This document shows, piece after piece, positions 1-11,704 of a stretch of 64,000 bases of DNA (within the stretch, counting starts at the first letter, position 1; the number at the start of each line of letters is the position of its first letter). The notes beneath the pieces were generated by a model that was not told the DNA's origin, ran no database searches, and saw only the letters and a list, made by a program, of their open reading frames with translations. The translations under genes and the position numbers were made by a program. Source of the DNA: Adineta steineri (lineage: Eukaryota > Rotifera > Eurotatoria > Adinetida > Adinetidae). Location: NCBI GenBank assembly GCA_905250115.1, contig CAJNOI010000015.1, positions 375,283 to 439,282 of the forward strand, read 5' to 3'.

Positions 1-1720
1 TTTTATTATTATTCATGTATATAATAAGAACATAAAACAGCAAAAAATCTGCAATCGTCCAACAATTTGCAGTTTTAGAAGAATAAGAATGACGTCGAGC
101 AGGCAACAACGTTTTTCTTTTTTTTTTCTTATAACTTGTGTCTTGTCGTTGTCATGTGTAGATGTGTGTGTGAGTGCTGTTATTCTACGTTCTTTTTTTG
201 CGCGCTTTTCTCTCACAGCGTCATACTCTTCTTTCTTTATTTCTTCTTTTGTTCGTCATGGTATCGTCGTCTTATTCACTGTTGTGTTTATCATCATCAT
301 CAACATCCTCTACTCTTCTTCTACTTACTTTTGTCCCTGTCTTTTTTTCTCTTCCCTTTTTATAATATATACTACACTATGTGAAAAAAACACGAAATTT
401 TATGTTGCTGATATTGATTGAAATGAAAATATTAGAGCGATTTTTAAAAAAAAAAGTTCATTTCTGGAAATTTTTATTTAATATTGATAAAACATAGTAT
501 CGCAGAAAGCCATATAAAATTATAATAATATTTACATTTATTGTTGAATGGTTTTTTTTGCTTCTAGGATCTATGATATTTATTAAAGAATTTTATTTAC
601 ATAATAGTTTAGTTTTTTGTATGTCAATAATAATATTTTTCACTACCGATCATTGATATATTAGTATACAATTTCTAATTTATATAATAAGTTGAGATAA
701 TTGACTCATGTATACATAGAATTCACCCCTACAGCAGAATATAGGTCATGATATGTATAGAACTTAATTGCTATGAGTTGTTTTTTTTACAACAGAATTA
801 AAGATAATAGCTGAAAGGTATACTCTCATAATTTATGTTTTATTGTACAAAAAACATGATTATTGAATTTTTAAAGACAATTTGTTCTTTTTCTCTTATT
901 ATTTGATTGATAGAATTGATGTCTTTTCATCGATCATTAATACAAAATAACAGGTCATTTGTTAAATTCAAAAACATATTCCTTAGAGAATAAAACATGC
1001 AAAGAACTTTATTAAATAACATTCTTTTTTAGAAATATCGTATTTAAGCACGACTTTTAGATTATAAATGAGTGAACTATCAAGATTTTTGCTTGATTTT
1101 CTTTCGTAACATATAGATAACATAAATCATAAACCGGTTCATATAATCTCGATCAATAATTTACGGTTGTAAATATTTAGTGCTATGAATGACATATTGC
1201 GTTTTTAATAAAATAATTGTATGTACTACGAAGTATATATATATATATCATAGGTGATCATAAATATGTTGTTATTTCACTGTAAATAAATATTCTTATC
1301 ACAGCGTAGATTAGAGGTTACAGTACTCGGCAATAGTCAGTAGTATTATAATAAAAAAAGATCACGCATAGTTACCTAGATAACAAAAAACTTTGTCCTT
1401 TGCTACCATTTGAAAAAATAAGAAGATTAAAATATATATATCCTTAATAGCATCTGATTAGATAGTCCAAAGAAAATCTTTGATCATTAAATAAGCAATT
1501 ATTTCAGTTTCGAAGGATATATAGAATCCATTCGATACGATGAAATTTATATGATAATTAACACATTTGTAATATCAATAATGTATATACTGCTGAGAAA
1601 TGACATTGAGAAAAAGATAAAAGCGAAAGAAATGTTAACATTGATTTATGACAAACAAATGCATTCTAGCGCGGTTTTACGTAATCAGATAGCAGATACA
1701 CATATGTTCACAATGATCAT
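1..1720. other. Intergenic AT-rich sequence, left edge
   Basis: No gene can be supported. The first 420 bases are pyrimidine-rich on the plus strand, and open frames there give only low-complexity Ser/Phe/Leu/Cys strings. The rest is AT-rich with no exon-like stretch. Confidence 0.5.
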
Positions 1721-2288
1721 AATGCAGATTTATACTTGTAAAAGAATCTAGATCAAACTAATTTCTTCATATCATCTTTCTGTTTATATAAAAATAACAT
1801 ATGTCCATGAAATTATCTCGGTCAAAACGTAGATTAGGATGAAAAAGAAATTCTTATTATATCAACAACATACGCATATAGTAAAGTTTCACAATTAATA
1901 CATTCAATAAAATATAGGCAAAGAAAATGAACAATTGAATTATGATTCTCACTGTCAATGTAAAATATAAATATGTTTACTATTCAAAAAATATACATAT
2001 ATAAATAAATTATCACTTTTTATATAGAAATAGAATGATAATAAATCATTCGAGAACATCTCTGTGTTGTTACTTTTTATTTGAATGATTACTTTTTCTC
2101 ACCTTTGATATAGAATACTAGGTGTACATCTGTACTGAGTTAATATGTTGCATAACTCAATAATACAAAACAGGAGAATTTTACATACGAATTGATTATA
2201 TTCAGCTGCCAGTAGGAGTTAAATAATGAAATCATTGTTCTAATCCAATTGTATCCTAATTATATGCATGAAACTAAACAAAAGAAAC
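1721..2288. repeat. 568-bp dispersed repeat, copy 1
   Basis: This block matches 14499-15066 in the same orientation at roughly 90 percent by eye. Both copies begin at AATGCAGATTTA and end at ACTAAACAAAAGAAAC, and both are about 568 bp. No convincing terminal inverted repeat or open frame is visible. It could be a non-autonomous transposon, a solo LTR (the ends are loosely TG..CA) or a local segmental duplication. A G-rich hairpin starts 6 bases after its right end. Confidence 0.8.
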
Positions 2289-2293
2289 GAAAC

Positions 2294-2324
2294 GGGTGTG
2301 GGTCTCTTCTCTTAGCTCACACCC
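2294..2324. repeat. G-rich hairpin (GGGTGTG / CACACCC)
   Basis: Seven-base arms at 2294-2300 and 2318-2324 are perfect complements around a 17-base loop. A second ACACCCAT motif follows at about 2356. It belongs to the scattered GTGTGGGT-type hairpins also seen at 51.6, 55.4 and 57.3 kb. Confidence 0.5.
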
Positions 2325-2730
2325 TCTGTCAATTTCCGATGTTTTCCTACCGGATCACACCCATACTTTTCGACATGGTCTGAATTGGTAGGTGGTTATC
2401 TTTTTAAATGTCAAAATTCATCATCATCCGTTTTCTTTGACTTAACTTTGAAATTTTTACATTAATCATATATTTTTATATTTCGCAGGATTATTTAGAT
2501 AAAATTATAAGAGCATAAATAAATAGTTAAAACATGACATAAAATGAACTTAAGCAAAACAAGAAAAAAAAATAAGCTGATATATTAATCAATGATAGAA
2601 TGATTTTACTACATAGTTTAATTGAAAAATATGTCAGAAAATCATTTTATTATTATTAATGTAAATAATATGCAAGACAACATTGACTGAAAAGTGAAGT
2701 AAAACAGTCAAAGATTCACCAGCCATTCTA

Positions 2731-4577
2731 TCATATCTCTCCATTGTTGATCTTACCACATTTTTTTCGTATAAACGGAATGATTACATCTACAATAATC
2801 TTCATGAATATTGGTACAATAAATCTATAGACTTTTGTTAACCCTCCAATCAATCCTATAGTTGTTGTTATAATATAAATGATATTTCCACGACTAATAT
2901 ATGTTGCTGTACAAACTGATGGTTGACATATATTAAAATAATTATCATAAGATGTTTGATTATTCCATTCTTCAACCATTAAATTTGAAACAATTTCTAA
3001 CAAAGAACTTTTTTCTTGATAATAATTTGCTGTTAAATTCAAAATAATATCCGATGCACTGATATTGACTAAAGATAAACTATTGATCAACTGTTGTAAA
3101 CAATCAATATCGTAGAAACATCTTAGATCACTTTGTAAAACTGCTTCAACAAGATAACATCCAATAAATATACCTGAAAATAATGAAATATATATACTAT
3201 TATTTTTTTCTTCAAGACATAATATTCACGTAATCGAGAGAAAGACTATAATTTCTAAAGATTTGATCAATATAGTTTTTTTTTGAAATTATTTCTGTAA
3301 AATGAATAAAGAAAATATCTGAATAAATCATATATTTATATAAAACTGGTCTCCATTTATTACACTAGAAAGTATATATTTGCCAAGTTTGCCCTGTGAA
3401 AATTTTGGAAATCAGGAAGTTTTCTGAGAAAACCTAAAGTGAGGAGAAAGAAAATAGAGAAAAGATCTTCATGTGTCGTTTTCCAGCAACCACATAGGCA
3501 AATGTTGCTTGTCACGATATTGATGATAATGAGCAAAAGCAGAAAAAAACAACAACAACAATTTTTTCAATCATATTTATATGCTCTCAAATCTATTTTC
3601 TTTTAAATTTATACAAACATAGACATAGAAAGAACTTTACCTGGTGGAGAAAACAGTTGTGTTGTTGTATCTAAATCATAAACAATTGCTTGTTGAATAC
3701 ACCATGGTGTACTTTGACAATCACAATCAATTCCACTTTCATTTGAATTATATATTTGATCTGTTCGATCATAAATATATTCATATTGAGCAACTGAATC
3801 CGTATAATAATCATATAATGGAGATGCTGATGAAAACAATGAATCTGATTGAAATGCAGAAACTAACATATTTGCTGCAGTCATATTTTCCGCAAAAAAG
3901 AGTGAGTCAATGAATGAACGAGCTGTATTTCTTATAAATTGATCAACTAATTGATTTATTTGAGTTTGAAATTGTTCAAATGTGATTAAATTTAATGTAA
4001 TAAATCTACTTGAATTAAATGTTGTTAATTCTGCTTTCGTTGTTTTAGATGATAAACTACAAAATGAATTTAGGAGTTGGAAAAATGGACTTCCAATTTG
4101 TCGAAAATCATCTTTTCGAGTAGAATACCCTGGTAGTCCATAGGTATCTTTTGGCATTGTTTGCGGATAATCAATTATAAGCCATTGTGAAGTTTCATCA
4201 ACAAATGTACTTGAACAAATTGAATGTAAATGAGGTTGAAATGTAATAAATTCTTCATATGTAATTGAATATGTTTCACATGGACATTGAACAGTATTTG
4301 GATATTCTTGATGAAGTGTATTAAAGTCAATGGCTGTTGGATTATTCTTAATAATCGTATGTGTAATATTTTCAAAAGAAATATAAAATACTAAAATAAG
4401 TAAAGTAATTAGAGTAATCATGAGAAAGAAACGTGTTGAAAAACGTTGTTGTTGTAATTGTTCTTCAGTTCTTTTGTTTCGGTTTTTAAATAAATTAAAT
4501 GTTAAAACATTTATTTTTAATTTCTGTCCTATTGTTATTGCTTGCATATCTAAAAAAACATACAAACAATTAACCAT
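2731..4577 (-). CDS. Two-TM cysteine-rich membrane protein, tandem paralogue A
   Basis: Function unknown. Two exons are supported: 3641-4577 and 2731-3173. They join in phase 1 at Pro-Pro-Gly|Ile-Phe-Ile-Gly, which lines up with the VPG..IG motif of the two neighbouring paralogues. The product is about 459 residues. It has a cytosolic basic N-terminus, a membrane segment after STRFF (residues about 50-72), a long outer region with a CPC motif near residue 98, many Asn-X-Ser/Thr sites and further cysteines, then a C-terminal membrane segment around IGLIGGLT and a basic tail. A possible splice acceptor (TTTTTTTAG before ATATGCAA, about 4552) means the true start may lie in an upstream exon. The topology resembles channel subunits, but no family signature is recognisable. 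Confidence 0.75.
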
Positions 4578-4638
4578 TGTTCATTTGAAAACATAAATAT
4601 TTCTTAATTTCAGTGTTTAAAAATGGGCAATATGAATT

Positions 4639-4944
4639 GTGACATCTCTTATTTTGCATATATTTCGACATGAGAAAATGACAACATGTTGATTATTTTT
4701 TGGAAAGATGTGCCATGAAAAGATGTACTAAAACCACATAGAAAACTTCTTCACTTATTCTGATGGCTTTCCCATGCTTACTATGAACGATCTATATAAT
4801 AATAATACTTTGCCTCATCGTAATAAGAATATTTACAAAAAAATTTCATGTACAGTAAGAATTTTTTATAGCGCATCTTTTCAAAAAAAATCAACATTCT
4901 GTCATTTTCTTTTGTTGAAATATATGCAAAATAAGAGATGTCGC
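4639..4944. mobile_element. Fold-back (long inverted repeat) element
   Basis: The arms, 4639-4713 and 4871-4944, are inverted copies about 75 bp long and roughly 85 percent identical. Both contain GACATCTCTTATTTTGCATA read inwards from the outer end. The spacer is about 157 bp and contains no gene. The element lies between paralogues A and B. A MITE-like element is the likeliest explanation. I see no clear target-site duplication. Confidence 0.7.
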
Positions 4945-5275
4945 AAAACTTTCTAGACACTCGATTCAAAACGGCCGCACCAACAAAATTCGAAATACTT
5001 TTCTCGGAACTGTTCCGGTAGATATATAACCACGATAGACATCTCTCATCTAAAATCAGTGCCTATGTCGAAATCATTTCATACAAACACCTATCTTCAA
5101 CAAAAGACTTTCTGTTCTTGTAATAGTCTTTTCGAAACAAAAGTTTTAAGTGATCAAATACTACAAAGCAAAATTAATAAAAGTTATCATCAATAAGATC
5201 AAATTATTGAATTATTAAATATGTAATGATTCTATACGATTCTTCTATATTCAAGAGTCTTTTTCAAAGTAAATT
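4945..5275. other. Intergenic gap between paralogues A and B
   Basis: Nothing recognisable beyond AT-rich sequence. The 3' end of paralogue B begins at 5276. Confidence 0.4.
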
Positions 5276-7335
5276 TTAGATACCTTGATTAATCATTGGT
5301 TGATTGGTATCAATTTTTCTTTTTTGTCGCCATCGTCTAATCGTTAATACAATAAATGGAATTATTATTTTTAAAAGAGCTGTTAGTCCACCAATTAAAC
5401 CAAATGTAATTGCAATTACATAACTAATATCTCCTTTAACATTATATGAATATGAACATAAATATGGATTACATTGTTTATAATAAAATTCAAATGATGT
5501 TTTATTATTCCATTCTTCAATCATTAAATTATCAACAATTTCTTGTACACTTGTTGTTACATTATAACGACTGCCATTTAATTGCATAGCAGTTGCATTA
5601 AATGGATATACTGATCTTAAATATGTTAAGTTATAGATTGTTTGTAAACATCTTTGATCAAAAAAACATTCAAAATTAGAACGAAATATTGATTCACTCG
5701 CATAGCAACCAATATAATAACCGGGAACAGTAAATAAATTGTAAGTCGTCTGAATAGAAAAATAGAAAGCAATATCAGCCATTTACTATAAGAAATATCT
5801 AATAACAGTAGAACTAGACATGTGCGGATCTGGAACCAGTATTAAGAAAAACGTTACCATAATCGGAACTTGAATGTGAATTCATATCATATTTTAACTC
5901 CAGTAGCATTGAAATGCAACTTTTGTCGTATGACATTAGTCACTTTATCACCATTAGCCTAATATCTTGTTATACAAAAAGAAATTCTTTACAGAAACCG
6001 GAAAAGCATGATTTCACACATATTTAAATCGAACTCTTTATTCATACTACACTTTCTGTTTTAATTAGTATGGGATAATTTGATAAAACAAAATAGATTC
6101 TTTTAATTAAAAAATATAACTTCATTCGAAATTTATGCTCACGACAAGGTAAGTAAATAAAATGTAAAGAATGATTAAAAATATTTTTATTTAGATCGGT
6201 GTGAAATATACATCGTTAGATGTAATTTTTCATAATGGTTACGAATATGTTATTGGTATTTCACTATTTGTGTAAAATCTTAGAAAAGAAAGTCAACTAA
6301 AGCTAATACGAAATGTGGAATAATAAAACATGATGTATGTTGCTTTTGAGTATAAAATATAAAATAGACAACGAATATTCTATAGCGAATGTTTTTTTTG
6401 GACAAAAACGTCTTTATCAAATGTTAAATTTTATTTACCGTTCTGTTAAAATAAGTGATATTAGATAATACATTGCATGTAGTTGGATGGATTTTACATG
6501 AACATGTTGTGTTAGAGCTAGATTGATAGGAAATTGGATAAAATATAAGATTTAAATCACGAGGATTTATTGTTGAGTTATAATCATAATCCATCGGCGG
6601 GTCACGTACATAGGAATAAGCTAGAACAGAAAACAATGCATTTCCCCAAACTGTTTGACGTAACATTGAGATTGAAAGTTCAAATAAATTCACTGTTGTT
6701 TGCTTCATATTGCTGATGAGCTGTTGTGTTTGAGAGTTAAATAGATCTATTTCTTGTACATATTTTGTAACATATTTTGTTGAATTGAATATGAATATTT
6801 CATTGTTGATTGTTTTCAATGATAGTTGACAAAAAGATACAATAGTTGGAAAGAATATGAAATTACTGTAACGAAAATCGCGGTACTCTTCGTTGTTACC
6901 GCCTGATTTTAAAAAATTAGTCCAGTTATCTGTAATAAAGTCTGAATGACAAACTGGATGTAATGTAGGTCGAAATGTTATGAACTGAGAGTGTTCATTT
7001 GTAGTTGATGAACATGGACAAGTTAATGTTTGAGGATATTTATCTTGAAGACTGGAATAAACATCAATCGAAGGTTTGTTAATAGTAATCGTTTTTGTAA
7101 CAGAATATGTGGATGCATAGAGAATAAGTATAGAAAATGCATTAATTATTGAAATGATGAAGAATCGAGTTGAAAGACGTTGACCATATAAGTCCCATTC
7201 ACTGTTTTTATCTGGATCTGAGAAAAAGTTAAGGTTGAGCAAAAACATTTTTATTTTAACAAATAATGAAACTTGTTGCTCAGTGATATCACCAACAGCT
7301 TGCTGATCTATAAAAGAATAGAAAGAAAAACACAA
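5276..7335 (-). CDS. Two-TM cysteine-rich membrane protein, tandem paralogue B
   Basis: Function unknown; same family as its two neighbours. Exons are 6439-7335 and 5276-5749, joined in phase 0 at Asn-Arg-Thr|Thr-Thr-Tyr, giving about 456 residues. The N-terminal membrane segment follows STRFF. The outer region carries TCPC and the pattern FITFRPTLHPVC shared with A and C. The C-terminal part has IGCY, EEWNNKTS, and CNPYLCSYSY before the membrane segment FGLIGGLTALLK, then a basic tail (RRWRQKRK). Its intron sits about ten residues upstream of the intron in paralogue A, so the two are not at the same position. A probable acceptor just above 7307 suggests an unresolved upstream first exon, so the start at 7335 is provisional. 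Confidence 0.75.
5750..6438 (-). other. 689-bp intron of paralogue B
   Basis: The donor GTAAAT lies just below 6439 and the acceptor TTCTATTCAG just above 5749, read on the minus strand. At 689 bp it is long for this window, where introns are usually 45-70 bp. No repeat or open frame of note is visible inside. Confidence 0.6.
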
Positions 7336-7843
7336 TAAATATGGTGATCAATGACATAGCCAGGGGGAAGGAGAGCAAATGGGCAATTGCTTATTTCACT
7401 TTAGCGTTTGCCCATCGTAATTTTGCACTAGCAGGTCGTTGCTTACTGAACATTAATTCTTTTGCAATTGCTGTACTTATTAGTAGATTATTTAATAAAA
7501 GTCTTCTTCTTCCATCTAATTCATTACATTTTTATGTAAATTTGTTGAAGATACTCACATTTCTTTTTTTGTTGTTAAAAGAACTTGTTTTTGCAAAAAA
7601 AGGAACCGATTATTTTCAAGATAGGAAAATTGTTTCACGTCGTCTGACATAATTTCAAACACTTCGGCATCATTTCATAAGATGGTTTTATATCTGTTTT
7701 TTCTTCTTTTGAGCATGCATCTGGATTAGCCCACAGCTCACTAACGTTAGCAGAGAGTGATTAACGGCTCCAGTTCATTCTTCCTTTACCGAATCTCTAT
7801 GTCCTGACGTCTGACAAAGTCTTCCTAGTCAATTTCTAGCATC
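7336..7843. other. Intergenic gap between paralogues B and C
   Basis: The gap contains a 103-codon plus-strand open frame (7341-7652) with no recognisable domain, and a CAGGGGGAAGGAG stretch near 7362 that could be a transposon end, although no partner inverted repeat is visible. It may hold an unresolved first exon of paralogue B. Confidence 0.3.
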
Positions 7844-9286
7844 CTAGTTACAATACGTACCAATATTAGTTTCATATGGTACAATTTCTGATGATGATAA
7901 TAATCGGTTGACAGTTTTAACTTGTTTTCGTAAGAATTTCACTGTTGGTAGTATCAGGATCATAAGAACTGTTACAATTCCACCAATAAATGAAATAACA
8001 GTCGTAATAATAAAAAGAATATCAAACTGATGACTATAAGTATATGTGCAAGTTAATGGATTGCACGCATTGAAATAATGTTGATAAGATGAATTCAGTT
8101 GCCAAAAATCCACCATTAATTTTTTGGCTAAATCATTAATGGTTGGAAGAGACGAAGCAGAAGAAGGCACTGCTAAAGGTGTTGCATTGAATGGAGAAAG
8201 TGAATCATTTAAATATGTGTTTAGTTTCGATAAACAACTTTCATTATATAAACATGCAAGATTTGATTGAAGAACAGCATTGAGTATGAAAAAACCTACA
8301 AGTACACCTGGAACTTCGAATTGTAATTCTGCTCGATATTTTGCCCACCATAAATCAGATGATGATGTCTCATTGGGAAGTTTTCTTAAGTAAATACCTG
8401 TTGTTATACTACAGTTTACACTTGTTTGATCTGTACAATTTTCACTTGCTATATATGGTTGACTTGTCCAAGCTTCATTAAATTCATCGTTCGGTAGGTA
8501 AAAATAATAAAGATATAAATTCCAATTGGTTTCTAATCGATTCATCACTATATTATTAACCAATCCCATTAATATAACTGAGTCAAGTGTAATTATAAAA
8601 TCATTTGCACTTGCATTTGTAAACTGATCACGAATTGCATTTATATTAACTGAAAATATCTCTTCCGAAATGGTGTTTTCTGTAAGTAAAGTTGTGGAAT
8701 AGAATGAAATTAATTCACTATCAATTGTTTGCTTAGCTAATACACAAAGTGTACGTAACATAGCAAAAAATCCATAAGCTGAATGACGAAAATCATAAGT
8801 AAAATGATATTGTGGTTCAAGAAATAAGCGATAATTAATATAATTGAGCCATTTGTCACTAACAAAATCACTTGAGCAGACTTGATTAAAAGTCGGTGTA
8901 AATGATAATATGAATTTGTTGTATTCATTAGAAACACTTGTACATGCACATAATAATGTATTTGAATATTTTTCTTCTAATTGTTTATAATCAGATAAAG
9001 AAGGTTGTTCAACAACTACCGTTTTTGTTATAGGAGTTAAGGATGAATAGAGAAAGAGTGCAACAATTGATATTGTAAACAGGATAAGAAAGATAATTGT
9101 CGATAGTTTTTGATTTTTGATATCTTCTTCATTTGTTTCATCAATATCTTGAAATAAATTGATGCGTTTAATTTTAGTTTTAAATTCTAAGAACCAGTAC
9201 GACGGCATTGAAAGGATGATCCTATATAATACAGAAAAACTCTTCTTGAAAATACTTTCTTCCTTTTTAACTGACGATAACAACAA
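7844..9286 (-). CDS. Two-TM cysteine-rich membrane protein, tandem paralogue C
   Basis: Function unknown; the third member of the tandem family, 480 residues in one uninterrupted reading frame and therefore without the intron that splits A and B. It shares the family layout: a cytosolic N-terminus with an acidic patch (DIDETNEED), a membrane segment (residues about 66-85), the outer motif LLCACTSV, FTPTFNQVCSSDFV, many N-glycosylation sites, VPGVLVGFF, then CNPLTCTYTY and a C-terminal membrane segment starting at IITTVISFIGG, followed by a basic tail. Two CACGTG boxes lie 119-144 bases upstream of the chosen start. An acceptor-like sequence near 9246 leaves the first residues uncertain. Confidence 0.75.
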   Translation of the reverse strand: MLLSSVKKEESIFKKSFSVLYRIILSMPSYWFLEFKTKIKRINLFQDIDETNEEDIKNQKLSTIIFLILFTISIVALFLYSSLTPITKTVVVEQPSLSDYKQLEEKYSNTLLCACTSVSNEYNKFILSFTPTFNQVCSSDFVSDKWLNYINYRLFLEPQYHFTYDFRHSAYGFFAMLRTLCVLAKQTIDSELISFYSTTLLTENTISEEIFSVNINAIRDQFTNASANDFIITLDSVILMGLVNNIVMNRLETNWNLYLYYFYLPNDEFNEAWTSQPYIASENCTDQTSVNCSITTGIYLRKLPNETSSSDLWWAKYRAELQFEVPGVLVGFFILNAVLQSNLACLYNESCLSKLNTYLNDSLSPFNATPLAVPSSASSLPTINDLAKKLMVDFWQLNSSYQHYFNACNPLTCTYTYSHQFDILFIITTVISFIGGIVTVLMILILPTVKFLRKQVKTVNRLLSSSEIVPYETNIGTYCN

Positions 9287-9404
9287 AACAAAAGAAAATG
9301 GTCAAGTTATATGTTATTTATTCTATTTAAAAAAAACTTTTTTTCTTTCGCGTCTTTACTCTATACCTTTTTCATTATTTTAATGAAATCAGTTGATACA
9401 AACT

Positions 9405-9430
9405 CACGTGAAACATAGTATTGCCACGTG
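9405..9430. promoter_or_regulatory. Paired CACGTG E-boxes upstream of paralogue C
   Basis: Perfect palindromic CACGTG sites at 9405-9410 and 9425-9430 start exactly 20 bases apart, about two helical turns, on the 5' side of paralogue C. This is suggestive of a bHLH-type site pair. Only position and sequence support it. Confidence 0.3.
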
Positions 9431-10820
9431 GAATGTAAATTCATGTTGTAGACAAGCAAAAAAAAACGTTGGAGTACGCATGAACATAACTAACAATCAT
9501 CTTTTTTCCAAAGCTCATAAAATACTGTCCTTATTAATTTAAAACAAAAAAAAATTGTTTTGCTTCTCTAACACATTTTATTAGTTAAGTGTTTGTAAAA
9601 ATGAAATTATGATAGAAATAATTATTAGAAAATTAAATTCTGGCTTCACTGACTTTTTAAAGACTGCGTCATTACCTTATTTGTTAAATTTGTTTTTCTT
9701 TGCACTACAAGTTTATATATATTTTTTCTTTCAAAAAATAGTTTTGAAATATAGTAAAGGCAATACTCTTCGATAAAACTTATCGCAAAAAAAACAAATT
9801 TCAATCGTTTTAGAGTGCTTGTATGGAATGACGACAAAATCGCTATGGCATATTCTCCTGACTTCGTCATAGAAATCCTTCCTTTTGAGCATGAATATTG
9901 TATTATCTTGATACCCATCATTGCCACATTAACAGCAACATCCATTCACATTCTATAAACAAATTCGATCTTTTCAATAATAATGATTTATTTAATGTTG
10001 TATTCGTGATATATTGATTAAAAAAAAGTTTTTCATTGATCGAATATTACTGAGGATGTGGATGTGGATGTGGATGTGGGAAGTGTATAATATCTTTTTA
10101 GTAATAGTAGAAGTTTTCCGAAATTGTTATATTCTATCAAATGAAGCATCTTCTTCCATTCTTAATCATGATCTGTTAATTGAGATGTTCCACTGTATCT
10201 CGATACACATTTCTGAAAGATGACTTTATAGATTAATATGGCTGTTATATATTTTAAACTACACTTGAGTTTAATGGTGAATATCTTTGTAGAATGACTG
10301 TGAGAACGTAAAAATGAATATGAGGAAAAATTCTTTAATTACAATTCATTTGATTATGGTTGATACAATATATTCTTTGTATATGTCTTCAGTAAAACAA
10401 TTTAAGCACTGAACTATTAACATTCTCTTACTTAATTAGATTGTAATAAATTCTCTCATATCAAATATTTTATATAAATAACAATAATTTTAGATAAGAT
10501 CATTTTAATTTTATTGTTTTCAGTCGATTCTTAATTATTTCATTATACTAAATTCTATTGTATATCATATTTATATAAACTTCTACCAAAATTAACTCAT
10601 GATCAGTTATTCAAAATTGCTCAAATTTGATCTGTTAATGGTCTTAATAAATGTCAAAAATTAGACATTTGAAATATAAAAATGCATAAATAACTAAATA
10701 ACACAATATATAAAAAGTAAAATAAAAACATCAACAACATCACAAATATATGAAAGATTTTATTACTATGAAGGTGAATCATTATTAGAATTTCTATCGA
10801 GTTAAAATGAATATATATGA
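9431..10820. other. Intergenic AT-rich sequence
   Basis: No gene can be supported. It includes a short GGATGT tandem repeat at 10054-10080. Open frames are low-complexity. Confidence 0.4.
10054..10080. repeat. GGATGT tandem repeat, about 4.5 units
   Basis: A hexamer repeated in tandem over 27 bases, ending in GTGGG. It is close in sequence to, but not identical with, the TGTGGG-like hairpins elsewhere. Confidence 0.7.
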
Positions 10821-11525
10821 GTTTGTTGTCGTAATTTTCGGCATAATCCAAAACGCTTAAGCGTATCAACATATCATCATTTTGTTACTTTAGTTAATCA
10901 ATTATATTCAATAAGAAGTGAAGATAAATATTTAAATAATTCAACAAATTTTCTACTTATATGTACAACAATACATAATCCTGATTATAATCATTTTATA
11001 TTCAAAATTCCACTTGATAAATATACATTTCAAGAATTTTCATTAACATGTAATTGGTGTCAACATCATCATACGTATATATGGGATTTTAATAAACATT
11101 CATCGATTGATTAGAATTTATTTTCAGCTCTGAAGTACATTAGAATTTGTCATAATCCGACAAAGCGAATGAAGCATTTCAATTATCTGTAAAGAATATA
11201 AAATATCTATTATGATTAAAATTTATATCTCTCTGTGAATTTGTAATTACTATAAATATGTTCTCTAATTATTCATCAATGAAGTTTCGCCAAGTGTGTA
11301 GCATATATTTTTTCTTATGCCAGAAAAATTGATGATGAAAAATATTTGTATTTAATTTTAATTTTTTTTCTATCTTCAATCATTCCAATGTCATCACGAT
11401 TAGATATGATCGAATGGCTTAATAATACTCATCCACTAAAAGATCTTGTTGAAGAATGTTATACAGCTGCTGAAAATAATATTGTTCTTCAAGATCGGCA
11501 TACAAGAAGACTCTCTCAGTATTAA
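10821..11525 (+). pseudogene. Probable gene remnant, two coding-like fragments
   Basis: Two plus-strand open stretches look coding although neither is a full gene. The first (10821-11114) runs 97 codons without a methionine start and reads like globular protein, with LTCNWCQHHH near its end. The second (11388-11525) starts with ATG and gives 45 residues (MSSRLDMIEWLNNTH...). No clean splice sites join them, and stops separate them. They may be the decayed end of one gene, or exons of a gene I could not reconstruct. No family recognised. Confidence 0.35.
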
Positions 11526-11704
11526 GTTGTGAGTACATTTAGTAGGGTTGGGTATAGGTATGTGATAAATATAATATTCATACTCACATCCACACTCTTT
11601 AATCCATTTTCAACAAGACGTTTGATTAAAAAATAAATTCTTTTTTCTCTTTATTTTAACTAAGACAAAAACTAACATAAACAAAATGCAGTTAAATATT
11701 TATT

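Noticed and set aside
89-421. 110-codon plus-strand open frame at the left edge
   Set aside because: Composition is low-complexity Ser/Phe/Leu/Val from pyrimidine-rich DNA, all three plus frames are similarly open, and no domain is seen.
4774-4969. Overlapping open frames on both strands
   Set aside because: They arise within the fold-back element and mirror each other.
7341-7652. 103-codon plus-strand open frame between genes B and C
   Set aside because: Hydrophobic and without domain, splice support or homologue I recognise; it may overlap an unresolved exon of gene B.
2731-9286. Assignment of the tandem family to DEG/ENaC channels on topology
   Set aside because: Two membrane segments and a Cys-rich middle fit, but I see none of the family's diagnostic motifs.
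9646-9945. 99-codon minus-strand open frame
   Set aside because: No recognisable domain and no consistent splice partners.
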